Assembly: GCA_025465475.1 (NCBI GenBank)
Contig: JAODMR010000053.1
Span: forward strand, 1 to 56,641
Source of the DNA: Micrococcaceae bacterium
GTDB lineage: Bacteria; Actinomycetota; Actinomycetes; Actinomycetales; Micrococcaceae
Length of the DNA: 56,641 nucleotides
Reading direction: 5' to 3'
In this document: piece by piece, positions 7,139-16,282 of the stretch
How positions within the stretch are numbered: the stretch's first letter is position 1
Layout: each line of letters opens with the position of its first letter
Program-made: the position numbers and the translations under genes
Notes under the pieces: generated by a model
What the model saw: only the letters and a program-made list of their open reading frames with translations
Told to the model about the DNA's origin: nothing
The model's database searches: none

Positions 7139-9135
7139 CGTGCGTTGACCTTGCCGAAGATTTCCAGGACGTCGTCGACGGTTTCGGCCGCGTCAAGGCG
7201 CGCCACCTGCTCCTTGTCCGAGAACACCCGGGCAATCGAGGACAGGATGGACAGGTGCTCCTTGTTGATGCCGGCGATGCCGACGACGAACTTCACCGGC
7301 TTGCCGTTCCAGTCGATGCCCTCCGGGTAGCGGATCACGGACACCGCTGAGTGGCTGATCTCGGATTTGGCTTCGTTGGTGCCGTGCGGGATGGCCAGGA
7401 AGTTGCCCATGTAGGTGGCCACCGATTCCTCCCGCTCGTGCATGGCCCGGACATAGGCAGCGCTGACCGCGCCCCGGTCCATCAGCAGTTGGCCGGCCTC
7501 ATCGATGGCTGAATCCCGATCGGTGGCCCGGCCGCTGAGGACGACACTGCGGGGGTCCAGCACGTCCGATCCGGCTGGTGCCTCGTCGACGTCGGAGTCG
7601 CTCACCGTGTCAGTGACCGTGCGGGGTGCTGCCGTGGCGGCGGCGACCGCCCCGGCGGCCGTGCCGGTGGCGGCGGTACCGCCAGGGGCCCCGGTGCCGG
7701 ATTTCTCCCGGACAAGCTCCACGATCTCGTCGTAGCGGGGGCTGTTCATGAAGTTGTCGACGGCAACGTGGATGGCGCTGGTGGTGGCCGGTTCCGCCCG
7801 GGCCGCCAAATCCTGGTGCGTGACGACGAGGTCGTAGCTGTCGGTGAGGTTGGCGATGGCCGAATTAGTCACCTTGACCTCGGGGAAGCCTGCGGCCTTG
7901 ATCTTGTTGCGGAGCACGGAGGCGCCCATTGCGCTTGATCCCATCCCGGCGTCGCAGGCAAACACGATGGTACGGATCGGTCCGGCATTCGCTGCGGCGC
8001 CGGAACCGACCAGTGCGGAAGAGATGGAGCTCTTTTTGCCCTTGAGGCCCTCCATTTTGCTCGTGGCTTCGCTGAGGTCACCCTCGCCCTTGTCCTTGCT
8101 TGCCCGGAGGATGACACTGGCCACCAGGAAGGACACGGTTGCCGCGAGCAGCACTGACAGGGTGACGCCAATGAAGCTGTCCGGAGGAGTCGCAGCCCAG
8201 ACGGCGAAGATGCTGCCAGGTGCTGCGGGGGAGCGCAGGCCCGCTCCGGTCAGCACCAGCGTGAAGATGCCTGTCATGCCGCCAGCCATGGTGGCCAGGA
8301 TCAGCAGGGGCTTCATCAGGATGTAAGGGAAGAAGATTTCGTGGATGCCGCCGACGAACTGGATGAGTGCCGCGCCCGGAGCTGACGCCTTCGCGAGGCC
8401 GCGGCCGAAGAGGGAGTAAGCCAGCAGCAGACCCAGACCGGGGCCGGGGTTCGCCTCGAGGAGGAACAGCACTGACTTGCCGTTGGCCAGTGCCTGCTCG
8501 GTTCCCAGCGGGGTCAGGATCCCGTGGTTGACGGCGTTGTTCAGGAACAGCACCTTGGCCGGTTCAATGAAGATGCTGGTCAGTGGCAGCAGTCCGTTGC
8601 GGACCAGGAAGTCCACCACCGCGCCGGCGCCGGCGCTGAAGGCCGTCACCAGCGGGCCGACGAAGAGCAGGCCCAGGACCGACATCACGGCGCCCACGAT
8701 GCCGGCGGAGAAGTTATCAACGAGCATCTCGAAGCCGGGCTTGATCCGGCCTTCCCACAGCCCGTCGAGCTTCTTCATGACCAGGCCACTCAGGGGGCCC
8801 ATGATCATCGCCCCAATGAACATCGGGATGCTTGTGCCAACGATGACGCCCATGGCGGCAACGGCACCAACCACGCCGCCGCGCACGCCATGGACCATCC
8901 GACCGCCGGTGTAGGCGATCAGCAGCGGAAGCAGGTACTTGATCATCGGGTCCACCAGGGCGCCGATGGTTTCATTGGGCAGGTAACCCTTGGGAATGAA
9001 CAATGCCGTGATGATGCCCCAGGCGATGAAGGCGCCGATGTTGGGCATGATCATTCCGGAAAGGAACGTTCCGAATTTCTGGACTCCGACGCGCAGACCG
9101 CTGCGCGGCGCCGCCGCTGCTGTTGTTGATGCCAT
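7135..9135 (-). CDS. mtlA: Mannitol PTS transporter, fused IICBA
   Basis: This protein has 666 residues from the ATG at 9135, chosen because TTAGGA lies 6 nt before it. It imports mannitol and phosphorylates it. Domain order: membrane IIC (about 1-345, many helices, including the family segment NNAVNHGILTPLG), IIB (about 385-475, phosphorylated Cys near residue 393 in VFACDAGMGSSAMG), an Ala/Thr/Val-rich linker, and IIA (about 520-665, phosphorylated His near residue 584 in AIPHGTNEAK). Many Gram-positive systems split IIA off; here all three are fused. The phosphate chain should run from enzyme I (encoded divergently nearby) through HPr, which is not in this window. Confidence 0.95.
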   Translation of the reverse strand: MASTTAAAAPRSGLRVGVQKFGTFLSGMIMPNIGAFIAWGIITALFIPKGYLPNETIGALVDPMIKYLLPLLIAYTGGRMVHGVRGGVVGAVAAMGVIVGTSIPMFIGAMIMGPLSGLVMKKLDGLWEGRIKPGFEMLVDNFSAGIVGAVMSVLGLLFVGPLVTAFSAGAGAVVDFLVRNGLLPLTSIFIEPAKVLFLNNAVNHGILTPLGTEQALANGKSVLFLLEANPGPGLGLLLAYSLFGRGLAKASAPGAALIQFVGGIHEIFFPYILMKPLLILATMAGGMTGIFTLVLTGAGLRSPAAPGSIFAVWAATPPDSFIGVTLSVLLAATVSFLVASVILRASKDKGEGDLSEATSKMEGLKGKKSSISSALVGSGAAANAGPIRTIVFACDAGMGSSAMGASVLRNKIKAAGFPEVKVTNSAIANLTDSYDLVVTHQDLAARAEPATTSAIHVAVDNFMNSPRYDEIVELVREKSGTGAPGGTAATGTAAGAVAAATAAPRTVTDTVSDSDVDEAPAGSDVLDPRSVVLSGRATDRDSAIDEAGQLLMDRGAVSAAYVRAMHEREESVATYMGNFLAIPHGTNEAKSEISHSAVSVIRYPEGIDWNGKPVKFVVGIAGINKEHLSILSSIARVFSDKEQVARLDAAETVDDVLEIFGKVNAR

Positions 9136-9192
9136 ATGCATTCCTAACCGTGATTCCTGCTGCATCGCAGGAGCGTGGGATGAAGGGTTGTA

Positions 9193-9921
9193 CTACGAAC
9201 TGGACGTGGTGGAAATCCGTTGCAGCCATTCGAGGAACAGCTTGAGTTCCGAACTGGAGAGCTGGTCGGGGTGCGAGGACTGGAGCGCGGCGTTCAGGGC
9301 AATGGCCGCAACCACCACGGAGGGGGTTTCGGACGTGTCCTGGACGGGGTCGAAAAAGGAGTCCCTGGCGACGGCGCCGATGACAGCCTCGCGGGTCATA
9401 GCGGAGAGTTCCACGTTGCGCTCGGCGTCCGGCTCGGAAATGAGCATCAGGGTGACCCCGACGTTGGCGGCCAGGATGCTTCGCGCCGCTTCCCTGGGTG
9501 ATACCACCAGCCTGCCCTCGGCCGCTGCGCGGTTCAGGGCTTGCTCAAGTACCGCTTCCGCTTCCGCCACTGTGGCCGGCCGCCGCTCCGGGCGAATGTT
9601 GCCGAACATCACCAGGTACAGCTGCGGGTGGTCCAGGCCGAACTGCACGTGGTTGTCCCACATGCGGCGCACGTCCTGGACCGGCTGGTCCGTGGGCAAC
9701 AGGCTGCGTTCCCCGTTCAGGTATTCCTCGAAGCCGGCTGTGACGACGGCGTCGAATAAGCCCTCCTTGTCCCCGAAGTGGTGGTAGAGCGTGGGTGCCG
9801 TCACGCCGGCCAGCTCCGTGATCTGGCGGGTGGAGACGGGTGCTCCGGCTGATTCCGCAAGCAGCGTCGCTGCGGCATTCAGCAGCCTCGCCTTCGGCGG
9901 CAGTTCGCCCTTGGTACCCAT
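9193..9921 (-). CDS. TetR-family regulator of the mannitol/PTS locus
   Basis: This 242-residue protein has an N-terminal TetR helix-turn-helix: STRQITELAGVTAPTLYHHFGDKEGLF at about residues 29-55 holds the recognition helix and the YxHFxxKxxL signature. The remainder is a helical ligand-binding domain of unknown specificity. It is first in a minus-strand unit with mtlA (57-bp gap) and mtlD, and divergent from the enzyme I gene. This suggests control of both directions. No Shine-Dalgarno is seen, and TACTGT lies 7 nt before the ATG, which points to a leaderless mRNA. The inducer is unknown. Confidence 0.85.
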   Translation of the reverse strand: MGTKGELPPKARLLNAAATLLAESAGAPVSTRQITELAGVTAPTLYHHFGDKEGLFDAVVTAGFEEYLNGERSLLPTDQPVQDVRRMWDNHVQFGLDHPQLYLVMFGNIRPERRPATVAEAEAVLEQALNRAAAEGRLVVSPREAARSILAANVGVTLMLISEPDAERNVELSAMTREAVIGAVARDSFFDPVQDTSETPSVVVAAIALNAALQSSHPDQLSSSELKLFLEWLQRISTTSSS

Positions 9922-9939
9922 GGACGCTACAGTAGCACC

Positions 9940-9954
9940 TATAGCATTGTTATA
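9940..9954. promoter_or_regulatory. Candidate operator between tetR and ptsI
   Basis: TATAGCATTGTTATA is an imperfect palindrome with six of seven pairs complementary around a central T. It lies in the 104-bp gap between the divergent regulator and enzyme I genes, close to likely -10 sequences. It is a plausible site for the adjacent TetR protein; this is inference. Confidence 0.45.
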
Positions 9955-10025
9955 TGAAGTGAATCACACAAGGCCGTGTGCCCGGAAGCCAGCGGCTGCG
10001 GGAGGCAAGAGCAAAAAGGATCTGA

Positions 10026-11711
10026 GTGCAGAATTTAGCTGGAGTAGGCGTCAGTCCGGGACGGGTCATCGGAGCCGTCCGCCACATGCCGAAGCCGCTC
10101 GCTGCTCCACCGGCCGGCCAGCGCCTGCCGGAGGGAACAAGCGCTGAGGAAGCGGTTGCCACCCTGAAGGCAGCCGCCCTCGGCGTTCGCGACGACCTGA
10201 AGAGCCGGGCCGCCGCCGCAACGGGTGACGCCAAGGCGGTTCTCACGGCCACCGCGCTCATGGCAGCGGATCCCATGCTGCTGAAGTCAGCGGCCAAACT
10301 CGTCGCCGCGGGACTGTCGGCGGAACGGGCGATCTGGGAAGCCGGGGACACCGTTGCCGCCATGCTCCAGAACCTGGGCGGCTACATGGCCGAACGCTCC
10401 GCCGACGTGCTGGATGTCCGCGCCCGGATCGTCGCCGCCCTGCGAGGCATGCCCGCTCCCGGTATCCCGTCCTCCGCTGAGCCGTTCATCCTGGTGGCCG
10501 AGGACCTGGCCCCGGCAGACACGGCAACCCTGGACGCCGAACACGTACTCGGGCTGGTGACCTCCGGCGGCGGGCCCCAATCCCATACCGCCATCCTGGC
10601 CCGCGCCCTGGGCCTGCCCGCCGTGGTCGCAGCACAGGGTGCCGGGGGGTTGCCTGACGGCGGAAGGGTGTTCCTCGATGGAGCGGCCGGAACCGTTACC
10701 AGCAGCGTTGGCGAGGAGCAGGTCGCGGCGGCCCGGGCATGGCAGGCGAACTCCGCCGCGCTGGCCACCTTCAGCGGCACCGGTGCGACGGCGGACGGCC
10801 ACGAGGTGCCGTTGCTGGCCAACGTGGGGGGAGCCAAGGATGCCGCCGCCGCTGCGGCAGCCGGCGCCCAGGGCGTGGGCCTGCTGCGGACGGAGTTCTG
10901 CTTCCTGGACCGCGACACGGAGCCCGGCCACGAGGAACAGGTGGCAGCCTATGCAGGAGTGTTCGCTGCCTTCCCGGGCCGCAAGGTGGTGGTGCGCACC
11001 CTTGACGCCGGTGCGGATAAGCCGCTGCCCTTCCTGACTGACGCCACTGAACCGAATCCAGCGCTGGGGGTCCGCGGCTACCGTACCGACACCACCAGTC
11101 CGGGAGTTCTGCAGCGCCAACTGGCTGCCATCGCCGCCGCCGCCGCAGGCTCCGACGCCGAGGTCTGGGTGATGGCCCCCATGATTTCCACGCCGGCGGA
11201 AGCCGCTGATTTCGCCGGGATGTGCGCCGCCGCCGGGCTAAAAACCCCCGGCGTCATGGTCGAGGTCCCCTCCGCGGCCCTGACCGCCGAAAGCATCCTT
11301 CAGCACGTGGACTTCGCCAGCCTGGGCACGAACGACCTGACGCAGTATGCGATGGCCGCCGACCGGCAACTGGGGCCCCTCGCGGCCCTGAACAACCCGT
11401 GGCAACCCGCGGTGCTGCAGCTGGTCCGGTTGACGGTGGCCGGCTCGCACGCCCAGGGCGGCGGCAAACCGGTCGGCGTTTGTGGTGAGGCTGCCGCGGA
11501 CCCCGCCCTGGCAGTGGTCCTGGTTGGCCTGGGCGTCAGCACCCTTTCGATGTCACCCCGGTCATTGGGCGCCGTGGGCGCTGCGTTGGCAAGCGTGACC
11601 CTGGCCGACGCGCGGCGGTTGGCAATGGTTGCCTTGGCTTCCGACACGGCGGCCGGGGCCCAGGCTGCAGTTCGAGCGGAGCTGCCAATCCTGTCCGAGT
11701 TGGGCCTGTAG
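10026..11711 (+). CDS. ptsI: PTS enzyme I (phosphoenolpyruvate-protein phosphotransferase)
   Basis: This 561-residue cytosolic enzyme moves phosphate from phosphoenolpyruvate to HPr. The N-terminal domain carries the phosphorylated His in TSGGGPQSHTAILARALGLPA (His near residue 187). The C-terminal barrel has the PEP-site segments GLLRTEFCFLD and MVEVPSAALTAE, the SLGTNDLTQY signature, and the catalytic Cys in VGVCGEAAADP near residue 485. The length is typical. The start is a GTG after AAAAAGGATCT. It is divergent from tetR-mtlA-mtlD, which suggests co-regulation with mannitol uptake; HPr must be encoded elsewhere. Confidence 0.93.
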   Translation: MQNLAGVGVSPGRVIGAVRHMPKPLAAPPAGQRLPEGTSAEEAVATLKAAALGVRDDLKSRAAAATGDAKAVLTATALMAADPMLLKSAAKLVAAGLSAERAIWEAGDTVAAMLQNLGGYMAERSADVLDVRARIVAALRGMPAPGIPSSAEPFILVAEDLAPADTATLDAEHVLGLVTSGGGPQSHTAILARALGLPAVVAAQGAGGLPDGGRVFLDGAAGTVTSSVGEEQVAAARAWQANSAALATFSGTGATADGHEVPLLANVGGAKDAAAAAAAGAQGVGLLRTEFCFLDRDTEPGHEEQVAAYAGVFAAFPGRKVVVRTLDAGADKPLPFLTDATEPNPALGVRGYRTDTTSPGVLQRQLAAIAAAAAGSDAEVWVMAPMISTPAEAADFAGMCAAAGLKTPGVMVEVPSAALTAESILQHVDFASLGTNDLTQYAMAADRQLGPLAALNNPWQPAVLQLVRLTVAGSHAQGGGKPVGVCGEAAADPALAVVLVGLGVSTLSMSPRSLGAVGAALASVTLADARRLAMVALASDTAAGAQAAVRAELPILSELGL

Positions 11712-11717
11712 CCAACG

Positions 11718-11755
11718 CCGGTCGGCGGTCTGGAACCTCAGTGCCCGCCGACCGG
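11718..11755. terminator. Bidirectional hairpin between convergent genes
   Basis: CCGGTCGGCGG (11718-11728) and CCGCCGACCGG (11745-11755) form a perfect 11-bp stem with a 16-nt loop. It begins 6 nt after the ptsI stop and covers the last codons of the opposite gene. There is no clear U-tract. Confidence 0.6.
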
Positions 11756-12019
11756 ACCCACCATCCGGATAGCTTCCGTGGTGGGTCCTGCGCTAAAGGA
11801 CCCTGCCTCAACGGGCGCACGGCTTCCTGCCCCAAGCTGGAGCACCTGCCGGCGGGCGGCGGACGCTAGCCGCCAGAGCGCCAGCTGCAGGCCGCGACCT
11901 GACAGGACGAGCAGCACCGTTCCCAGGAAAGCGAGCAGCATGAAGGCGAACATGGCCACGGCGACCAGCAACGTGGTGACGTAAAGGATCATGTCGTTGA
12001 TGAAGGCGCTGTTGTCCAC
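11738..12019 (-). CDS. Small single-span membrane protein, 93 residues
   Basis: No family recognised. The start chosen is GTG 12019, because AAAGGGG lies 6 nt upstream; a longer frame to 12097 has no ribosome-binding site. A short polar N-terminus (DNSAFINDM) leads into one long hydrophobic segment of about 40 residues (ILYVTTLLVAVAMFAF and LLAFLGTVLLVLSG), possibly two short helices. A basic amphipathic stretch (LALWRLASAARRQVLQ) and a flexible Gly/Pro/Ala tail follow. Confidence 0.6.
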   Translation of the reverse strand: MDNSAFINDMILYVTTLLVAVAMFAFMLLAFLGTVLLVLSGRGLQLALWRLASAARRQVLQLGAGSRAPVEAGSFSAGPTTEAIRMVGPVGGH

Positions 12020-12161
12020 GTATTCCCCTTTGGTGACCGGACGGCGTGCCTGGTCCGGATGTATCCCGTCCTGCGGAATATGGACGCTACGCGGCACTGC
12101 CCGTGCGCAACACCTCCGGCTGCCCGTTTACGGGGAATTGCAATAAAGCCGTGACCCTACG

Positions 12162-13709
12162 TCACAGTACGGTTTCGGGGCGCCCGTCCCCCCGGTCCGT
12201 ACGGTTCGCGGGCAGCTTTGCTGCTTCGGCGGCGATATTCCGGGACATGGAGGGAAAAATAAAGGCGTGGAAGGGCAGCACGCCCAGCCAGTACAGGCGT
12301 CCGGAGAGCCCACGTGGAAAGAATATGGCGCGCTGCCGGTAAATAGTCCCGCCGCCGGCAGCCGGGTCCAGCGTGAATTCCAACCAGGCCCGCCCAGGCG
12401 CCCGCATCTCGGCCCGCAGCAGCAGCTGGTGCCCGCGCTCAATCCGCTCCACGCGCCACCAGTCCACCGGGTCACCGGTGGCCAGCCGGTCCGGGTGGCG
12501 CCTGCCCCTGGCCAGCCCCGCCCCGCCGACGACTTTGTCCATCAAACCCCTAACGACCCAGGCCAAGGGCAGCGAATACCAGCCGCGCTGGCCGCCGAGC
12601 CCCTCGATCACCTGCCAGATAGCCTCCGGTGCGACGTCGAAGTGGTGCGTCCGGTCGTCGGTCAGCACCGCGTGCCCGGCCCAATCCGGGTCGCTGGGCA
12701 GCGGATCTGCTTCTGGGCCGTATCCTCCAGCAGTGGCCCACGACGTCTCGATCTGGCCTGTCCGTTCCTTCTCCAGAGCCAGTTCCACAGCCCGTCGGAA
12801 CCCGGTGAGGCCACCTTTGGGGGGAGGAATCACGGCGTCAATGTCCTGCTCGTTGCTGACGGCGTCCTGCTGCAACGACTGGACCAGGGGCTTGGCCATG
12901 GCCAACGGAATGGGGGTCACCAGGCTGACCCAGTGTCCTGCCAGCAGCGGCGCAGGAAGCGGCAGCGCGAGCACCCGGCGTCGGCCCAGGCCCGCCAGCA
13001 GGGCGTACTGCTGCATCATTTCGGCGTACTGCAGCACTTCGCGGGAGCCAATGTCAAAGGTTCTGTTGATGGCGCCGGGAACCGTCACCGCCGAGACCAG
13101 GTAGTACAGCACGTCCCGGATGGCGATGGGCTCAATGCGGTTCCGGACCCAGCTGGGTGCTGGCATGACCGGCAGCACATCCGCCAGGTGCCGGATCATC
13201 TCGAAGGAGGCGGAACCGGAACCGATGATGACCCCTGCCTGGAGTACGACGGCGTCCGTGCTGCCGGCGAGCAGGATGCTTCCCACCTCGGTCCGGGACC
13301 GCATGTGCGCCGAGAGCGGGACGTTGCGGGGATGCAGCCCACCCAGGTACACGATGCGTGCGACTCCGGCAGCCGAGCACGCTTCGGTCACGATGCGGGC
13401 CATGTCCGCCTCGCGTTCCTCGAAGCCGGTTCCGCTGGCCATGGAATGAACCAGGTAGAACACGACGTCGACGCCTTGGCACGCCTGCTGCAGGGATGCG
13501 CCGTCTGTCAGGTCCCCTTGCACCACCGTGACCTGGTTCCGCCACGGCACGGACTCGAGTTTCTCCGGGGTCCGGACGTAGACGCGGACGGTGTGGCCCT
13601 CGGCGAGCAGCCGGGGCACCAGGCGACCGCCCACGTAACCGGTGGCACCTGTCACCAGGATGGTGCGGGGTGCTGTATTCGCGCTTGGTCCGGCTGCCGC
13701 ATCCGCCAT
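12162..13709 (-). CDS. NAD(P)-binding SDR protein with C-terminal DUF2867
   Basis: This 515-residue fusion starts with an extended short-chain dehydrogenase/epimerase-type Rossmann domain (ILVTGATGYVGGRLVPRLL at about residues 17-35, then VVQGDLTD and VFYLVHSM) reaching to about residue 290. A DUF2867 domain fills about residues 330-500 (DWWRVERIERGHQLLLRAEM, FHAFIFPSMSRNI). DUF2867 has an SRPBCC/START-like fold. The N-terminal half resembles complex-I NDUFA9-like atypical SDRs, which often bind NAD(P)H without being classic dehydrogenases. AGGAGG precedes the ATG. It appears to stand alone. The biochemical role is unknown. Confidence 0.82.
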   Translation of the reverse strand: MADAAAGPSANTAPRTILVTGATGYVGGRLVPRLLAEGHTVRVYVRTPEKLESVPWRNQVTVVQGDLTDGASLQQACQGVDVVFYLVHSMASGTGFEEREADMARIVTEACSAAGVARIVYLGGLHPRNVPLSAHMRSRTEVGSILLAGSTDAVVLQAGVIIGSGSASFEMIRHLADVLPVMPAPSWVRNRIEPIAIRDVLYYLVSAVTVPGAINRTFDIGSREVLQYAEMMQQYALLAGLGRRRVLALPLPAPLLAGHWVSLVTPIPLAMAKPLVQSLQQDAVSNEQDIDAVIPPPKGGLTGFRRAVELALEKERTGQIETSWATAGGYGPEADPLPSDPDWAGHAVLTDDRTHHFDVAPEAIWQVIEGLGGQRGWYSLPLAWVVRGLMDKVVGGAGLARGRRHPDRLATGDPVDWWRVERIERGHQLLLRAEMRAPGRAWLEFTLDPAAGGGTIYRQRAIFFPRGLSGRLYWLGVLPFHAFIFPSMSRNIAAEAAKLPANRTDRGDGRPETVL

Positions 13710-13783
13710 GATGGCTGCCTCCTGGCTGGGTCGGGTGTTCGTTCCCTCACCCTAGCGGCCTTTGCAGCGGTGCCGGCTGCCGG

Positions 13784-14053
13784 TTACTCGGCCAGGACCA
13801 GCCAGATGCTGTAATCCTCCACCTGCAGGAGTTTCCGCTCACCGGTGTCCTCCTTGATGATCCACAGGGCACCGATGCCCGGTGCTGTGTCAAGCACCCG
13901 GCCGCGGTGCACCAGCAGATCCAGGATGCGGGCCTCCACCAGGTCGCCGCGGTGCAGCGGTGCCAGACTGCGGACCCGGGTCACGCTGCGGACCGGGCCC
14001 ATGGTGTCCATGCCTGGGGTGGCGGGGCCGGAAATGGGCGTATCGATGGACAT
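13784..14053 (-). CDS. Hypothetical protein, 89 residues
   Basis: No family recognised. AGGAG lies 6 nt before the ATG at 14053, supporting the start and the gene. After a Pro/Ser/Thr-rich leader of about 20 residues, the protein has a compact body: SLAPLHRGDLVEARILDLLVHRGRVLDT, then IGALWIIKEDTGERKLLQVEDYSIWLVLAE. The strand-rich pattern of alternating hydrophobics suggests a small beta-barrel. It is soluble, with no signal peptide. It lies 74 bp upstream of the SDR-DUF2867 gene on the same strand. Confidence 0.6.
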   Translation of the reverse strand: MSIDTPISGPATPGMDTMGPVRSVTRVRSLAPLHRGDLVEARILDLLVHRGRVLDTAPGIGALWIIKEDTGERKLLQVEDYSIWLVLAE

Positions 14054-14154
14054 GTCGCGCTCCTCGGCTGGCGGGTAGGGTGCACTGCACCCAAATCCAG
14101 TTTCCGCGCGCTGTGTTGCCGCAGCGTTTCCGGCTCGTTAGCTTCCTGTACCGC

Positions 14155-16155
14155 TTAGCGGTACCGCCGGTGCTGGTTGGGCTTCTCGGAAGGGCCGGGG
14201 GAGGTGTCAGCGATCCAGGGGCCCGTACCCTCGGACGCGTCGAGGATTCCCTGCTCCAGCCAGGTGTAGCGGCCCTCCAGCACGTCCCGCGCCACGTCGC
14301 GGTCGCCGTCGTCGGTGTTGCGCCACAGACCTGTGTACAACTCCTCGATGCGTCCCTTGGACTGTTCACAGAACGCATCCGCGAGCCGGATGGCGTGCCT
14401 GCCTTGGTCGGGATCCTTGACCCGCAGCATTTCCGCCCTGGTGCAGCAGGCCGTCATGGCAAACAACTCGGCCCCGATATCCACGATGCGGCCCAGGAAG
14501 GCCTGCTTGTACTCCAGTTTTGCCTGCCACCGGCCCATGCCGTAGAAGGTCTGCCGGGCAAGCCGCCGTGATTGGCGTTCCACGTAGCGCAGGTGTTTGG
14601 CCAGCGGGCCAAACTCGTTGTACGAGCGCGGATCCAGCCCCGCTCCGACGGCCAGCGACGGCAGCCACTTGGCGTAGAAACCGCTGGCCGCTGCCGCTGC
14701 CCTGCCCTTCTGCGCCAGCGAGGCATCCGCGGAGGCCAGGTCACCGGCCGCGGCCAGGTGCGCGTCAACGGCGTCCCGGGCAATCGCCAGGCGCATCACC
14801 TCTGAGGACCCCTCAAAGATCCGGTTGATCCGCAGGTCGCGCAGCAATTGCTCGGCGGCCACTGCGCGCTCGCCGCGCGCCGCCAGCGAAGCAGCGGTCT
14901 CGTACCCCCGGCCGCCCCGGATCTGCACCAACTCGTCGGCGCAGCGGTAGGCCATTTCGCTGGTCCACAGCTTCGCCAGGGCCGCCTCGATGCGGATGTC
15001 CTTGGCGTTGGAATCAGCAAGGGCGGCGGAGAGTTCAAAGACGGACTCAAGGGCGAAGGAGGTCGCGGCCAGGAACGCCAGCTTTTTGCCGACCGCCTCG
15101 TGCCGGCCTACCGGTTTGCCCCATTGAACCCGGGCGTTGGACCACTCGCGGGCGATCTTGAGCGTCCACTTTCCTGCCGCGGCACACATGGCAGGAATGG
15201 AGAGCCTGCCCGTATTCAGGGTGGTCAGGGCGATCTTTAGTCCCTGCCCCTCCCTGCCAAGGCGGTTGTCCGCCGGCACCAGCACGTCGTGGAACCGGGT
15301 CACTCCGTTCTCGATGCCACGCAGGCCCATGAACGCGTTCCGGTTCTCCACCGTGATGCCCGGACTGTCCGCTTCCACCACGAAGGCGGAAATGCCGCCG
15401 GGGCTACTGGTGCCATCCGGCAGCTCGTGCGGCGGGACGACCGCCATCACCACCACGATCTCGGCAATAACTCCATTGGTCGTCCAGAGCTTGACGCCGT
15501 TGAGCCGGTAGCTGGAGCCGTCGGCGCTGGCCACCGCGCTGCAGCCCATCCGGGCCGGATCCGATCCGACGTCGGGCTCAGTAAGCAGGAACGCAGTGAT
15601 GGCGCCCGCCGCGCAGCGGGGCAGATACTCGCGCTTCTGCTTCTCGGTGCCGAAAACCTTCACCGGTTCCGGCACCCCGATGGACTGGTGAGCCGAAACC
15701 AGGGCTCCGAAAGAGGGATGCACGGATCCCAGCAGCTGCAATGCACGCCCATATGAGGTCAGGGAAAGGCCCAGCCCGCCGTACTCCTGGGGAATCTTCA
15801 TGCCAAACACGCCGAGCTCCGTCAGCCCGGACAGGTAGTCGTCCGGGATCAGCGCATCCCGTTCGATGCGGGCCGGGTCCAGGGTCCGGCAGTAGGCTTC
15901 CAGCCGTTCCAGGAACCGCGCGCCGCGCTCGGCTTCCTCCGCATCGGGTTCGGGGTGTGGGTGGACCAGGGACAGGTCGAAGTGGCCCAGGTACAGGCCC
16001 TTGGCGAAACTGGGCCGGGTCCAACCCGTTTCCCGGGCTTCCTCAGCAACGCGCCGTGCCACCTGCCAGGTGACTCCCGCGGCGCCCGGGCGACGCTCGG
16101 GGGCTGCCGTAGCGGCGGTCTCGGCGCTGTTGCTGTTGTCCATCGTGGTGCTCAT
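14155..16155 (-). CDS. Acyl-CoA dehydrogenase
   Basis: This protein has 666 residues from the ATG at 16155, chosen for GGAGG 8 nt upstream; longer in-frame extensions have low-complexity translation. The enzyme oxidises acyl-CoA at C2-C3 with FAD. The FAD/substrate signature TAFLLTEPDVGSDPARM is near residue 200, and the catalytic Glu is in NRIFEGSSEVMRLAIARDA. The length exceeds short/medium-chain enzymes (about 380) and resembles VLCAD-type proteins with an extra C-terminal helical domain. An Asn/Ser/Ala-rich N-terminus of about 25 residues is probably disordered. Chain-length preference is not predictable. It is divergent from the YchJ gene. Confidence 0.92.
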   Translation of the reverse strand: MSTTMDNSNSAETAATAAPERRPGAAGVTWQVARRVAEEARETGWTRPSFAKGLYLGHFDLSLVHPHPEPDAEEAERGARFLERLEAYCRTLDPARIERDALIPDDYLSGLTELGVFGMKIPQEYGGLGLSLTSYGRALQLLGSVHPSFGALVSAHQSIGVPEPVKVFGTEKQKREYLPRCAAGAITAFLLTEPDVGSDPARMGCSAVASADGSSYRLNGVKLWTTNGVIAEIVVVMAVVPPHELPDGTSSPGGISAFVVEADSPGITVENRNAFMGLRGIENGVTRFHDVLVPADNRLGREGQGLKIALTTLNTGRLSIPAMCAAAGKWTLKIAREWSNARVQWGKPVGRHEAVGKKLAFLAATSFALESVFELSAALADSNAKDIRIEAALAKLWTSEMAYRCADELVQIRGGRGYETAASLAARGERAVAAEQLLRDLRINRIFEGSSEVMRLAIARDAVDAHLAAAGDLASADASLAQKGRAAAAASGFYAKWLPSLAVGAGLDPRSYNEFGPLAKHLRYVERQSRRLARQTFYGMGRWQAKLEYKQAFLGRIVDIGAELFAMTACCTRAEMLRVKDPDQGRHAIRLADAFCEQSKGRIEELYTGLWRNTDDGDRDVARDVLEGRYTWLEQGILDASEGTGPWIADTSPGPSEKPNQHRRYR

Positions 16156-16282
16156 GGTTGGCCCTCCCCACATGCCCTTGGCTGCGGCAGCCGAGGGCCC
16201 ACCGGCGCTTCCTTGCGCACGTGCCCATGCTACTCGCGGGTAGGGAAACGGACCATGGGTGGAACCTGCGGATAATTGACTC

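Noticed and set aside
12267-13814. 515-codon open frame opposite the SDR-DUF2867 gene
   Set aside because: It is an antisense shadow produced by high GC at third codon positions; its translation is low-complexity and the minus-strand gene has clear domains.
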